From Bacteroidota bacterium (GTDB lineage Bacteria > Bacteroidota > Bacteroidia > Flavobacteriales > Flavobacteriaceae): a DNA stretch of 30,569 nt. The position numbers were made by a program, and so were the translations under genes. The stretch covers positions 1-30,569 of the forward strand of contig JAJRPL010000463.1 in assembly GCA_024280815.1 (NCBI GenBank), written 5' to 3'. Of this stretch, positions 17,099 to 25,511 are shown piece by piece; the stretch's first letter is position 1, and every line of letters begins with the position of its first letter. The notes under the pieces were generated by a model, which worked only from the letters and a program-made list of their open reading frames with translations, was not told the DNA's origin and did no database searches.

Positions 17099-17122
17099 TA
17101 ACTACTAAACTAAATAAAAGGA

Positions 17123-18235
17123 ATGAATAAAAAAGACAATTTTCGAATAGCAATTATTGGTTGTGGGCGGATATCGGGACATCACTTGCGGTCAATCCAG
17201 TCGGTTATGGGCTTGCAGATTGTGGCTGTATGTGATTTGATTGAGCAAAAAGCAAAAGCATATGCAGCAGAATTCAACATAAAGTATTTTACTAATTACC
17301 GAAACATGCTCGAAACTATGCCTGAAATAGATATCGCTGTTATAGCAACTGCTTCTGGCATGCATTTTGAACATGCCATGGAAGTAATGGAGGTTTATAA
17401 AAAAAGTGTAATAATAGAAAAACCAACTTTTATGCGACCTGAGCAATTGTCCATTGCATATAAAAAAGCCAACGAATTAGGGTTAAACATTTTCCCTGTT
17501 TTTCAGAATCGTTATAATAAGGCTGTACAAAGGGTTAAAAAAGCATTGCAAAATGACGAATTGGGTGATATCCGGATTATGAATGTGCGACTACGTTGGT
17601 GCAGACCTCAAAGATATTATGATATGTCTGATTGGAGAGGAACTTATTCTCATGATGGAGGTGCGTTAACAAATCAAGGAATCCACCATGTAGATTTGTT
17701 GCGTTATCTTGGTGGTGAAGTGGAAAGAGTAAATGCAGTAATGCGAACGCTGGGAGCTAAAATTGAAGTGGAAGATGCTGTTGTATCAACTTTTACATAT
17801 GATAATGGAGCTATAGGAAGTCTGGAAGTAACTACGGCTGCCAGACCTGATGATTTTGAGGCGTCTCTGTCTATTGTTGGCTCAAAAGGGCTGGCTCAAC
17901 TAGGGGGAATTGCTGTAAATAAACTAGAAGTTTTTACTCCAAATCCTGAAGATTGCATTAGCCATAGTGATGATTTTTCTGACCTTCCTGATAGAGGCAG
18001 GGTTTATGGAAGAGGGCATAATGAAATGTACTCTGATATTTCAGCATTCTTATTTAAAGACCAATCTTATCCAGTCAATCAAAATGACTGTGCAAATACG
18101 ATTTCCCTATTGCATTCTTTCTATCGCTCCGATGAAGTTGGATCATGGGTTAATGTTACAGTATCTTCACAATCTGAAAGACTTGGAAGACCCAATGACC
18201 AAATCTCTAATTTATACAGGTTAACTAAAAAATAA
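17123..18235 (+). CDS. Gfo/Idh/MocA-family NAD(P)-dependent oxidoreductase (first of a pair)
   Basis: The 370-residue protein has an N-terminal Rossmann fold (IAIIGCGRISGHH at 9-21) and the EKP signature at 99-101 (IIEKPTFMRPEQ). It continues with GGALTNQGIHHVDLLRYLGG, the region with the conserved Asp/His used for hydride transfer at a sugar carbon. Members oxidise or reduce sugar hydroxyls, often on nucleotide sugars such as UDP-GlcNAcA in surface glycan pathways. The substrate here cannot be fixed. It sits 24 bp after the HisC-like aminotransferase and 10 bp before a second, divergent family member. An oxidation followed by transamination is a common pairing in such loci and is possible here. 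Confidence 0.85.
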   Translation: MNKKDNFRIAIIGCGRISGHHLRSIQSVMGLQIVAVCDLIEQKAKAYAAEFNIKYFTNYRNMLETMPEIDIAVIATASGMHFEHAMEVMEVYKKSVIIEKPTFMRPEQLSIAYKKANELGLNIFPVFQNRYNKAVQRVKKALQNDELGDIRIMNVRLRWCRPQRYYDMSDWRGTYSHDGGALTNQGIHHVDLLRYLGGEVERVNAVMRTLGAKIEVEDAVVSTFTYDNGAIGSLEVTTAARPDDFEASLSIVGSKGLAQLGGIAVNKLEVFTPNPEDCISHSDDFSDLPDRGRVYGRGHNEMYSDISAFLFKDQSYPVNQNDCANTISLLHSFYRSDEVGSWVNVTVSSQSERLGRPNDQISNLYRLTKK

Positions 18236-18245
18236 TTTTTTTATA

Positions 18246-19358
18246 ATGAAAAACGAAATATTAAGGGTAGGTATAATTGGCTATGGAGTTGTTGGTAAGC
18301 GTCGCAGGTTCTATATAGATAAGCATCCAAATATGAAGACTGTTGCAGTGTGCGATGTTAGATTTAAACCTGACGAATCAATGGTCAATGGTAATACAAC
18401 CTCAAAAGACTATCAGGATGTTGAAGAAAAAGCACGTGACAAACCATTTTCTGGCAAATTTTCAGATGGTGTATATTTCTATAATAATTATGATAAGTTA
18501 TTTGAGGAACAATCCATAGATGTCCTATTTATTTGTGTGCCAAATTATTTAGCCCCTGAATTAACAATTCGAGGCTTGAACAGCGGCCTACATATCTTTT
18601 GTGAAAAACCGCCAGGGAGAACTGTAGAGGATATTGAGGGTGTAAGGTATGTTGAAAAAAAACATCCGGATTTAAAACTGAAATATGGCTTTAACCATAG
18701 ATATCATGGGTCAGTAAAAAGTACTAAAAAGATTATTGAACAAAAAGAATTTGGCGAATTAATTAATCTACGTGGAGTTTATGGTAAGAGTTCAGTAGTT
18801 CCATTTTCTGGAGAATGGAGGTCGGTAAGGAAGTACTCAGGAGGAGGTATTTTACTAGACCAGGGTATACATATGCTTGATATGTTTCAATATTTTTGTG
18901 GTAACTTTACTGAAATCAAAAGTTTTGTTTCTAATAACTATTGGAAACATGATGTTGAAGACAATGCTTATGCTATTATGCGTGACGAACGGGGAAGAAT
19001 TGCCATGATTCATTCAAGTGCAACACAATGGCAACATAGTTTCAGGCTTGAACTATCATTTCAGGAAGGTTATCTGGAATTAAGCGGTATACTTTCCGGA
19101 TCAAAAAGTTATGGACAAGAAAAATTAATTAAAATAAAACGATATAGTAAATCAACGGTTGGTTCACAATCGAGGGAAGAAACGATTTATTTGGATGATA
19201 CTTCTTGGAAAGATGAAATAGATAATTTTGCTGATTCTATCTTGAATAATAAGAAAATAATTGTAGGAAGTAGTAAGGATGCACTTGAAGTTATGAAATT
19301 AGTTTATAATATCTATGGTGCTGATAACAATTGGACTAATAAGTTTAAAAATCGATAA
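18246..19358 (+). CDS. Gfo/Idh/MocA-family oxidoreductase (second of a pair)
   Basis: The 370-residue protein has a Rossmann motif VGIIGYGVVGKRR at 8-20 and EKP at 120-122 (CEKPPGRTVEDI). GGGILLDQGIHMLDMFQYF is the substrate-side helix. An insert of about 25 residues rich in charged residues (about 45-70) lies between the second and third Rossmann strands, absent from its upstream neighbour. The two proteins share the fold but little sequence, so they are not a recent duplication and probably act on different intermediates. The gene lies 10 bp after its neighbour and 38 bp before the second KdsB-like gene. The substrate is unknown. Confidence 0.83.
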   Translation: MKNEILRVGIIGYGVVGKRRRFYIDKHPNMKTVAVCDVRFKPDESMVNGNTTSKDYQDVEEKARDKPFSGKFSDGVYFYNNYDKLFEEQSIDVLFICVPNYLAPELTIRGLNSGLHIFCEKPPGRTVEDIEGVRYVEKKHPDLKLKYGFNHRYHGSVKSTKKIIEQKEFGELINLRGVYGKSSVVPFSGEWRSVRKYSGGGILLDQGIHMLDMFQYFCGNFTEIKSFVSNNYWKHDVEDNAYAIMRDERGRIAMIHSSATQWQHSFRLELSFQEGYLELSGILSGSKSYGQEKLIKIKRYSKSTVGSQSREETIYLDDTSWKDEIDNFADSILNNKKIIVGSSKDALEVMKLVYNIYGADNNWTNKFKNR

Positions 19359-19396
19359 ACACTGTTCTCACAATAATCAATAAACGTAATATTACA

Positions 19397-20166
19397 ATGA
19401 AAATATTTGGATTTATACCTGCAAGAATGGCCTCAAGCAGGTTCCCGGGAAAACCATTATTCCCGATTTTAGGTATGCCAATGGCTGAACATGTAATTCA
19501 TAGAGCCAGAATGTATAAAAAATGGGATGGTCTTTTTTTAACTACCTGTGACAATGAGATAAAAGATTTTGGCAAGTCTGTAAATATCCCTACAATAATG
19601 ACATCGGATAAGCACACTAGGGCCCTTGATAGAATAACGGAGGCTGTAACAAAGTGTGGAATTAAGGTCGATGATAACGATATAATTTTAAATGTACAGG
19701 CTGACGAACCGATGATGCATCCGGAAATGATTGAGGCTTCGATAAAACCAATGCTTGAAGACAAAAATGTAAACGGGACCATACTTGCAATGCATATCAT
19801 TGATGAAGAACAGTTCTTGGATCCAAACATATTAAAAATAATACACAATAAAAAGGTGATGTGCTATATACATCCCGAGCACCTGTTCCATACACAAAAA
19901 AGTTTTCCTCAGAATTGAATGCAAAGCGTATTTACGGAATTTTTGGGTTTCGATGGCATTTTCTTAAAACTTTCTCTGCGATGGAAGAATCACCACTTGA
20001 ACTAGTAGAGTCTTGTGATAGTAACAGGCTATATGACAATGGATTTACTCAACGCATTTCTCCGTATCCTTATGTAAAATCTTTTGCTGTTGATGCGCCT
20101 GAAGATATAATTAAAGTTGAACAACATATGGATAATGATCCATATTACAAAAAGTATAAAATTTAA
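19397..20166 (+). pseudogene. KdsB-like cytidylyltransferase (copy 2), frameshifted
   Basis: The first frame (from ATG 19397) has IPARMASSRFPGKPL at 7-21 and QADEP at 101-105 and stops at 19918. The second frame continues with VLYTSRAPVPY, IYGIFGFRWHFLKTF and SFAVDAPEDIIKVEQ to 20166. The second frame has a stop at 19849-19851, so the break lies just after it. One extra A in the A5 run at 19850-19854 gives NKKGDVLYTSRAPVPY and an intact protein of about 256 residues. KdsB hallmarks are altered: TGTDR reads RALDR, and LEQLR reads CDSNR. A cytidylyltransferase for an unusual acidic sugar is inferred rather than Kdo. It is followed 11 bp later by the GmhA-like gene. Confidence 0.76.
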
Positions 20167-20177
20167 TTTTAGAGAAA

Positions 20178-20792
20178 ATGAAAACATTTGAAAAACTGTA
20201 TAAGAATACAGATAATATTGGTGAGTTTGCAAAAGGCTATTTTAATCATTTGAAAAGTGTATTGGACAAACTGGATCTTAAATCAATTATAAAATTGGAA
20301 GAAATGTTTGAGGAAGCTCGAGCAAATGGGAATTCTATATTTGTTGCAGGCAATGGTGGCTCGGCAACAACCGCTTCTTCAATGGCTAATGATATTGGAT
20401 TTGATATCATTAAAAAAACAGGAACAAAAAATCCCTTTAGACTTCTTGCTCTTACTGACAATAATGCCGTATTGACAGCTATTGCAAATGATGTTGGTTA
20501 TGACAATGTGTTTATTAATCAACTTAAGATACATTATAGAAAAGGAGATAAACTTTTAGTAATATCAGCAAGTGGAAACTCAGAAAATGTTGTGAGGGCT
20601 GCTAGTTGGGTGAAAAAACAAGGAGGTTCAATAATTGGTTTTTTAGGATTTACTGGAGGAAAACTTAAAGAAATGTCCGATGTAGTGATTCAGGCAGAAA
20701 CAGAAGCAGGGGAATATGGTCCCGTTGAAGACTTACACCTCATTATCAATCATGTTTTGGCTCATTGGTTTCAGGAGAAACTTAATAATTAA
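20178..20792 (+). CDS. SIS-domain sugar phosphate isomerase, GmhA-like
   Basis: The 204-residue SIS protein has GNGGSA at 58-63, ALTDNNAVLTAIANDVGYDNVF at 91-112 and ISASGNS at 129-135. This order is typical of phosphoheptose isomerase (sedoheptulose-7-P to D-glycero-D-manno-heptose-7-P) and its relative DiaA. VEDLHLIINHVLAHW at 183-197 supplies His187 and His192, near the catalytic/zinc-binding end of GmhA. The segment after GNGGSA reads TTASSMANDIGF, where GmhA usually has a helix bearing a catalytic Glu, so activity on a heptose is uncertain. No HddA kinase or HddC nucleotidyltransferase accompanies it. An aldose-ketose isomerisation feeding the acidic sugar pathway is inferred. Confidence 0.75.
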   Translation: MKTFEKLYKNTDNIGEFAKGYFNHLKSVLDKLDLKSIIKLEEMFEEARANGNSIFVAGNGGSATTASSMANDIGFDIIKKTGTKNPFRLLALTDNNAVLTAIANDVGYDNVFINQLKIHYRKGDKLLVISASGNSENVVRAASWVKKQGGSIIGFLGFTGGKLKEMSDVVIQAETEAGEYGPVEDLHLIINHVLAHWFQEKLNN

Positions 20793-20838
20793 TTTTATTC
20801 CGTCGTTTATAAGAAGTATTATACTTGAATTTAGAAAA

Positions 20839-21762
20839 ATGAAAATCGCTGTTCCCGTAAAAACATTTAGTAAGAATAGTAGTTTAACAAAAGAATTACT
20901 TGATTATTTCCCGGATTCAAAGTTGAATAATAATGCTGTTGCTTTTAATAAACAGGAATTGTATGATTTTATTGGTGAAAGTGAAGGAATGATTGCAGGG
21001 TTGGAAACAATTGATGAAAATCTCCTTAAAAATTGTCCATCACTAAAGTTTATTGCAAAATTTGGTGTCGGATTAGACAATATTGACTTTGCAGCATGTA
21101 ATAAATATGGCGTTAAAGTGCTATATGAAAAAGGTGTTAATAAAACTTCAGTTGCTGAACTTACAATTGGATTAATGCTTTCTTTGAACAGGAATATTTA
21201 TTCAACATGTTCTGAATTAAAAAATAATATTTGGAATAAATCTGGGGGTACCGATTTGAGTAATAAAACTGTTGGTATTATCGGTGTTGGCAATATTGGC
21301 AAAAAACTAATACATTTCTTGAAACCCTTTAATTGTAAAATACTCGTCAATGATATTATTGATCAAGTTGATTATTATAATTCTCAAGAGGTTGAGGAAG
21401 TGTCAAAAAAGAATATGCTTGAACGTTCGGATCTTATAAGCGTGCACACGCCTTTAAACAATGAAATGTATCATTTCTTCAACAAGCAAACCTTTGAGAT
21501 GATGAAAAAGGAATCCATACTTATTAATACTGCCAGAGGTTCAATTGTTCATTCAGGAGATCTTAAGAATGCTCTTAAGAACCATGTGATAAAAGGTGCT
21601 GCCATTGACGTTTTTGAGCAAGAACCACCTTTTGATTTAAACATTGTACAATTACCCAACTTAATTTGTACACCACATATTGGTGGAAATTCTATGGAAT
21701 CAGTACTAGCTATGGGCAGAAGTTCTATTAATTTGCTCAAACGTCATATTTCGATGGAATAA
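20839..21762 (+). CDS. D-isomer-specific 2-hydroxyacid dehydrogenase (3-phosphoglycerate dehydrogenase-like)
   Basis: From ATG 20839 the protein has 307 residues; an upstream in-frame codon would overlap the isomerase gene and adds an unrelated stretch. The NAD-binding VGIIGVGNIGKKLI lies at 145-158. The catalytic triad is Arg233 (NTARGSI), Glu262 (DVFEQEPP) and His280 (TPHIGGN). Such enzymes reduce 2-keto acids or oxidise D-2-hydroxy acids with NAD. SerA-type regulatory domains are absent. Next to an aminotransferase and a GlpD-like gene it may make a small hydroxy- or keto-acid building block, such as a glycerate derivative. The substrate cannot be told. It lies 46 bp after the isomerase gene and 19 bp before the next gene. 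Confidence 0.82.
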   Translation: MKIAVPVKTFSKNSSLTKELLDYFPDSKLNNNAVAFNKQELYDFIGESEGMIAGLETIDENLLKNCPSLKFIAKFGVGLDNIDFAACNKYGVKVLYEKGVNKTSVAELTIGLMLSLNRNIYSTCSELKNNIWNKSGGTDLSNKTVGIIGVGNIGKKLIHFLKPFNCKILVNDIIDQVDYYNSQEVEEVSKKNMLERSDLISVHTPLNNEMYHFFNKQTFEMMKKESILINTARGSIVHSGDLKNALKNHVIKGAAIDVFEQEPPFDLNIVQLPNLICTPHIGGNSMESVLAMGRSSINLLKRHISME

Positions 21763-21781
21763 ATTATATTAATACTTACTT

Positions 21782-22891
21782 ATGAGACTTGCAGTTGTTG
21801 GTGGGGGGATTAATGGACTTTGTGTTTCTTGGGAAGCAGCAAAAAAAGGCGCAGATGTAACGTTGTTTGAAAAGAATAGTATAATGGGTGCAACTAGTAG
21901 TGCTTCATCAAAGTTGCTTCATGGAGGTCTTCGTTATCTTGAGACCTTCGATTTCAAATTGGTTAAAGAGGCTTTGTCGGAAAGAAACTGGTGGATTGAA
22001 AACGTACCGGCTATTGTTCATCCTTTGGAAATGCATCTACCTGTATTTAAATCATCCAATCGATCAAAACTAAAATATAACATAGGACTTTGGTTGTACG
22101 ATATTTTAGCAGGCAAGAAAAATATCCATAATCATCGTTGGCTAAATAAGAGTTTGTTCACATGCAAATCAAGAATATTAAAAAGTGACGAATTAATAGG
22201 TGGGTTTATATTTTACGATGGCCAAATGCAAGATTATGAACTTGGCTGTTGGGTTGCTGAACAAGCAAAAAATGAAGGTGTTGTAATTAAAGAAAATATT
22301 GGAATAACACGATTTAATACTCAGGGAGGAATTTTTATAACAAATGCAAATGAGGAGAAAAACCTACTAAACTATTCGTATTTAAATAATTATGATTTTG
22401 TTGTTAATACCTCTGGCTCTTATGCAGAACAGTTGTTAATTGATAGTCTAGTGGAGCCTAAATTTAGTATAGATCACATAAGGGGGAGTCATATTATTAT
22501 TGACAGGTCTATTCCCAATGGATATTTATTGGAAGTTCCATTTGATAATAGAATATTCTTTGTTTTGCCTTATAAAAACCAAACATTGATTGGAACGACA
22601 GAAGTAAGACAAAAATTAAATGAAGAAATAAGATGCAGCAAATTAGAAGAGGAATATTTAGTTAATGCTTATAATAACTATTTTGTGCAGAAAATATGTA
22701 AAAATGATATAATTAATAGTTTCTCAGGTTTGCGACCTTTAATTAAATCCAAAAATGATTTTTCAAAAGCTTCCCGCGAGTATGCTATCCAACAGGATGA
22801 CAAATTAGTTACTGTTTTTGGAGGTAAGTGGACAACAGCAAGATCATTGGCAAAACATGTTTGTGATAGAATAGGCTTAACAAGAATATAA
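21782..22891 (+). CDS. FAD-dependent oxidoreductase, short GlpD-like protein
   Basis: The 369-residue protein starts MRLAVVGGGINGLCVSWEAA, a dinucleotide-binding fold, followed by SSKLLHGGLRYLE (42-54) and LVKEALSERNWW. These match aerobic glycerol-3-phosphate dehydrogenase (GlpD) closely. SGLRPLIKSK and VFGGKWTTARSLAKH near the end match the last part of the GlpD FAD domain. The roughly 130-residue C-terminal domain of GlpD is missing, since the usual length is 500 or more. The ending is clean, so this seems a natural short form, not a frameshift. It would oxidise a glycerol-3-phosphate-like alcohol and pass electrons to quinone or oxygen. The true substrate in this pathway is unknown. Confidence 0.78.
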   Translation: MRLAVVGGGINGLCVSWEAAKKGADVTLFEKNSIMGATSSASSKLLHGGLRYLETFDFKLVKEALSERNWWIENVPAIVHPLEMHLPVFKSSNRSKLKYNIGLWLYDILAGKKNIHNHRWLNKSLFTCKSRILKSDELIGGFIFYDGQMQDYELGCWVAEQAKNEGVVIKENIGITRFNTQGGIFITNANEEKNLLNYSYLNNYDFVVNTSGSYAEQLLIDSLVEPKFSIDHIRGSHIIIDRSIPNGYLLEVPFDNRIFFVLPYKNQTLIGTTEVRQKLNEEIRCSKLEEEYLVNAYNNYFVQKICKNDIINSFSGLRPLIKSKNDFSKASREYAIQQDDKLVTVFGGKWTTARSLAKHVCDRIGLTRI

Positions 22892-22909
22892 TACATTAAT
22901 AATTTAGAA

Positions 22910-23617
22910 ATGAAAAAAGAAAACGCATATGGTTTGGTTCAATCTAGCCTTGAATATTGGCAAAACAATCGGAATAAACTAGAGGACTTATATGAGTCAG
23001 AAAGATTTTTTTTAGAACCTGTTTTCAAAAAAGTAAATAATGTATTGGATGTTGGTTGTGCTGCAGGAGGAACATACCAAATCTGTTGTGAAGTAAATTC
23101 CTCGCTAGGGTATACGGGTATTGATATCAGCCCTGAATTAATAATTTTAGCAAAAAAATCGTATCCAGAAATACAATTTGAATATTATAATGGACATACG
23201 ATTCCTAATTTAAAATCTGATTTTGATCTTGTTTTTTCAATAGGTGTTTTGCATCATTTACCCCATTGGCAAGATTTAATAACACAAATGTTAGCAATAA
23301 GTAATGATTATATTGTTTTTGATTTAAGGTTAACGAAAGAAAAAACCCTTAATCATCCAGAAAAATATTATCAAAAAATTACTTTTAATGATGTGTGGGA
23401 TGGAAAAACAAAAATACCATATATTGTATTAAATTCCGGTGAGGTATTTCAATTTATCAAAAGTATTATTGAGGATAATTATACATGTGAAATTTTTGGA
23501 TATCCTGGCTCTCCAACACTTTTGTCTTCAATACCATATAGTGAAGTTTATATGTGCACCTTTTGTATTTCAAAGAGCAAGTTAAATAAAGGTATAATTG
23601 ATAAAGTGCGTTGGTAA
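22910..23617 (+). CDS. Class I SAM-dependent methyltransferase
   Basis: The 235-residue protein has motif I VLDVGCAAGGTY at 45-56, an acidic residue after the next strand in TGIDIS (69-74), and the motif IV/post-IV region SDFDLVFSIGVLHHLPHW at 103-120, typical of the Methyltransf_11/25 fold. It lies 18 bp after the GlpD-like gene and 44 bp before the SDR. An O- or N-methyl group on a repeat-unit sugar is the natural inference. A ubiquinone or protein methyltransferase is unlikely from context. No substrate domain is recognisable beyond the Rossmann core. Confidence 0.8.
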   Translation: MKKENAYGLVQSSLEYWQNNRNKLEDLYESERFFLEPVFKKVNNVLDVGCAAGGTYQICCEVNSSLGYTGIDISPELIILAKKSYPEIQFEYYNGHTIPNLKSDFDLVFSIGVLHHLPHWQDLITQMLAISNDYIVFDLRLTKEKTLNHPEKYYQKITFNDVWDGKTKIPYIVLNSGEVFQFIKSIIEDNYTCEIFGYPGSPTLLSSIPYSEVYMCTFCISKSKLNKGIIDKVRW

Positions 23618-23661
23618 CCATAATGATTAGATTTTCAATAAATTAACAAATACCATTATTT

Positions 23662-24408
23662 ATGAATTTTGATTTTCGCAATAAAACTATAGTAATTACA
23701 GGTGCTACGAAAGGAATTGGTAAGGCAATAGCTAATGATTTTATAAAACAAGGAGCCGAACTAATTCTAACAGGAACAAATATTGATGAAGTCAATAGTT
23801 TAAATCAAAATAAAGACAAATCACAAAGAGTAAAGTACTTTTATTTGGATTTACTAAAGGATGATTCCTTAAATGATTTTATAGACATACTTAAATTCTA
23901 TAAAAAAATAGACATTTTAGTTAATAATGCAGGAATAAACAAGGTTAACCATGTTTTTGATATTAATTTTGAAGACTGGGAAAGTATAATAAAAGTAAAT
24001 CTAAGTGGGGCGTTTCAATTGTGTAAAATCATTGCGAAAATGATGACCGAACAAAAGCAAGGACACATAATAAACATTGCTTCTATTTTTGGTACTATTA
24101 CACGTAGTAAAAGAAGTACTTATACAGCATCAAAAGCAGGTCTAATAGGCCTTACAAAAACACTTGCGGTAGATTTAGCTCCTTATGATATTTTAGTAAA
24201 CTCTGTTTCACCCGGTTTTATTGAAACAGAGCTAACAAAGAAAATTTTAAAAGAAGAAGAAATCATTGACTTAAAAAGCAAGATTCCTCTGGGAAGACTT
24301 GGGGGCACTGATGAAATATCAAAATTAGTAGTTTTTTTAGCTAGTGATTTGAATACTTATTTAACCGGACAAAATATAATAATTGATGGAGGATATACAA
24401 TTGTTTGA
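23662..24408 (+). CDS. Short-chain dehydrogenase/reductase (classical SDR)
   Basis: The 248-residue protein is a classical SDR. The NAD(P)-binding TGATKGIG is at 13-20, NNAG at 88-91, and the catalytic set is Asn113, Ser141, Tyr154 and Lys158 (YTASK). PGFIETE and the terminal LTGQNIIIDGGYT are also typical. It resembles FabG and the PtmA-like SDRs of surface glycan loci. It would reduce or oxidise a keto/hydroxy group of the pathway intermediate with NAD(P)H. Its last 23 bases overlap the next gene, so translation of the two is probably coupled. A housekeeping FabG is unlikely because no fatty acid genes are near. Confidence 0.85.
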   Translation: MNFDFRNKTIVITGATKGIGKAIANDFIKQGAELILTGTNIDEVNSLNQNKDKSQRVKYFYLDLLKDDSLNDFIDILKFYKKIDILVNNAGINKVNHVFDINFEDWESIIKVNLSGAFQLCKIIAKMMTEQKQGHIINIASIFGTITRSKRSTYTASKAGLIGLTKTLAVDLAPYDILVNSVSPGFIETELTKKILKEEEIIDLKSKIPLGRLGGTDEISKLVVFLASDLNTYLTGQNIIIDGGYTIV

Positions 24409-25462
24409 TACATTAAAAATCAAATCGAAGCATAAAGAATACTCGTTAAATTTTGTAAAAGATTTTGTTAGACATCTAGAGATTGAAATTAATGAAGGCT
24501 CTTTTTTTATAATTGATTCAAAAGTTTATAATCTATATTTAGAACGCTCATTTGAAGAAGTTCCGAAGTCAAGATATATAATTGTTGAGGCAAAAGAGTC
24601 TAATAAGACACTTGACAAATGCAAGGATATTATTAATTATATGGTTAGCCAAAAGGTAAGGAGAAACAAGAAACTTGTTGCAATTGGTGGAGGCATAATA
24701 CAAGATTTAACATCTTTTACCGCATCTGTTCTTTATAGGGGAGTTGATTGGGTTTTCTTCCCAACAACATTGTTGTCTCAGGCAGATAGTTGTATTGGAG
24801 GTAAAACATCAATTAATCTTGGGGACAGGAAAAATATTATTGGCAATTTTTATCCTCCAAATAAAATATTTATTGACACAAGTTTTCTTCGCACTTTACC
24901 AAATGATGATATTAAGTCTGGAATAGGTGAAATGCTACATTTTTATTTCTATTCTAATAGTAATTTTATTACAGAACTTATAGGCAATTACAATAAAATA
25001 ATCGATAATAGAAAAGAATTAATTAAATATATTCAGGAAAGTCTTACCATAAAGAAAAGGGTAATAGAAATAGATGAGTTCGATAAAGGAGAGAGGCATA
25101 AATTTAATTTTGGCCATACCTTTGGGCATGCTTTAGAAACAGCAACTAATTATAAGATTAAGCATGGCCAGGCTGTCACAATTGGAATGGATATCGCAAA
25201 CTTTATTTCGTTTAAACTCAAATTAATTTCTGAAGATGAATTTAAACGCCTACATAAAATATTGGAGATAAATTTCCCTAATTATAATTGGACAAATTTC
25301 GATTTAGACAGATATATTGAAGCCTTGTCGAATGATAAGAAAAATATTGGAAATAAATTAGGGTGTATTGTTTATTCAAAACCAAAAGTATTAATGGAAA
25401 TGTTTGTTACTCTTGATGCCAAACTTTTAACAATAATCATAGAGTATTTTAAAGAAACATAA
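24386..25462 (+). CDS. 3-dehydroquinate synthase-like sugar phosphate cyclase
   Basis: The 358-residue protein is an AroB-family cyclase. GGG at 101-103, PTTLLSQADSCIGGKTSIN at 126-144 and RHKFNFGHTFGHALE at 237-251 are hallmarks. Zinc ligands Glu182, His244 and His260 have the expected spacing. Aligned by eye with Aspergillus DHQ synthase, the substrate residues Arg118, Asp134, Lys140, Lys149, Asn150, Lys223, Arg237, Asn241 and His248 are kept. The lysine three residues after the zinc Glu is His185 instead. Retention of the Lys/Arg pair that binds the substrate carboxylate favours a DAHP-like 3-deoxy-ulosonate phosphate over sedoheptulose-7-P. ATG 24386 overlaps the SDR gene by 23 bp. A TTG at 24401, 8 bp after GGAGG, is another possible start. 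It is either an extra aroB or a cyclitol-acid enzyme. Confidence 0.82.
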   Translation: MEDIQLFDTLKIKSKHKEYSLNFVKDFVRHLEIEINEGSFFIIDSKVYNLYLERSFEEVPKSRYIIVEAKESNKTLDKCKDIINYMVSQKVRRNKKLVAIGGGIIQDLTSFTASVLYRGVDWVFFPTTLLSQADSCIGGKTSINLGDRKNIIGNFYPPNKIFIDTSFLRTLPNDDIKSGIGEMLHFYFYSNSNFITELIGNYNKIIDNRKELIKYIQESLTIKKRVIEIDEFDKGERHKFNFGHTFGHALETATNYKIKHGQAVTIGMDIANFISFKLKLISEDEFKRLHKILEINFPNYNWTNFDLDRYIEALSNDKKNIGNKLGCIVYSKPKVLMEMFVTLDAKLLTIIIEYFKET

Positions 25463-25485
25463 ATTGAAAAGATTACAAAAACTTA

Positions 25486-25503
25486 TTAATAATTAATTAT
25501 TAA
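25486..25503. repeat. 18-bp perfect palindrome between the cyclase and reductase genes
   Basis: TTAATAATTAATTATTAA reads the same on both strands and lies 9 bp before the ATG at 25512. It contains only A and T, so it cannot form a strong terminator, and in such DNA a chance origin is quite possible. An operator site is conceivable; nothing else supports it. Confidence 0.3.
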
Positions 25504-25511
25504 ACTTAAAA

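Noticed and set aside
20716..20838. Upstream start for the 2-hydroxyacid dehydrogenase
   Set aside because: It overlaps the GmhA-like gene by 77 bp and adds an N-terminal stretch unlike the family; ATG 20839 gives the usual MKIAVPVKTF start.
24386..25462. 2-epi-5-epi-valiolone synthase (sedoheptulose-7-P cyclase) as identity of the cyclase
   Set aside because: The nearby GmhA-like gene made this attractive, but the residues that bind a substrate carboxylate in DHQ synthase are kept, which favours a DAHP-like acid.
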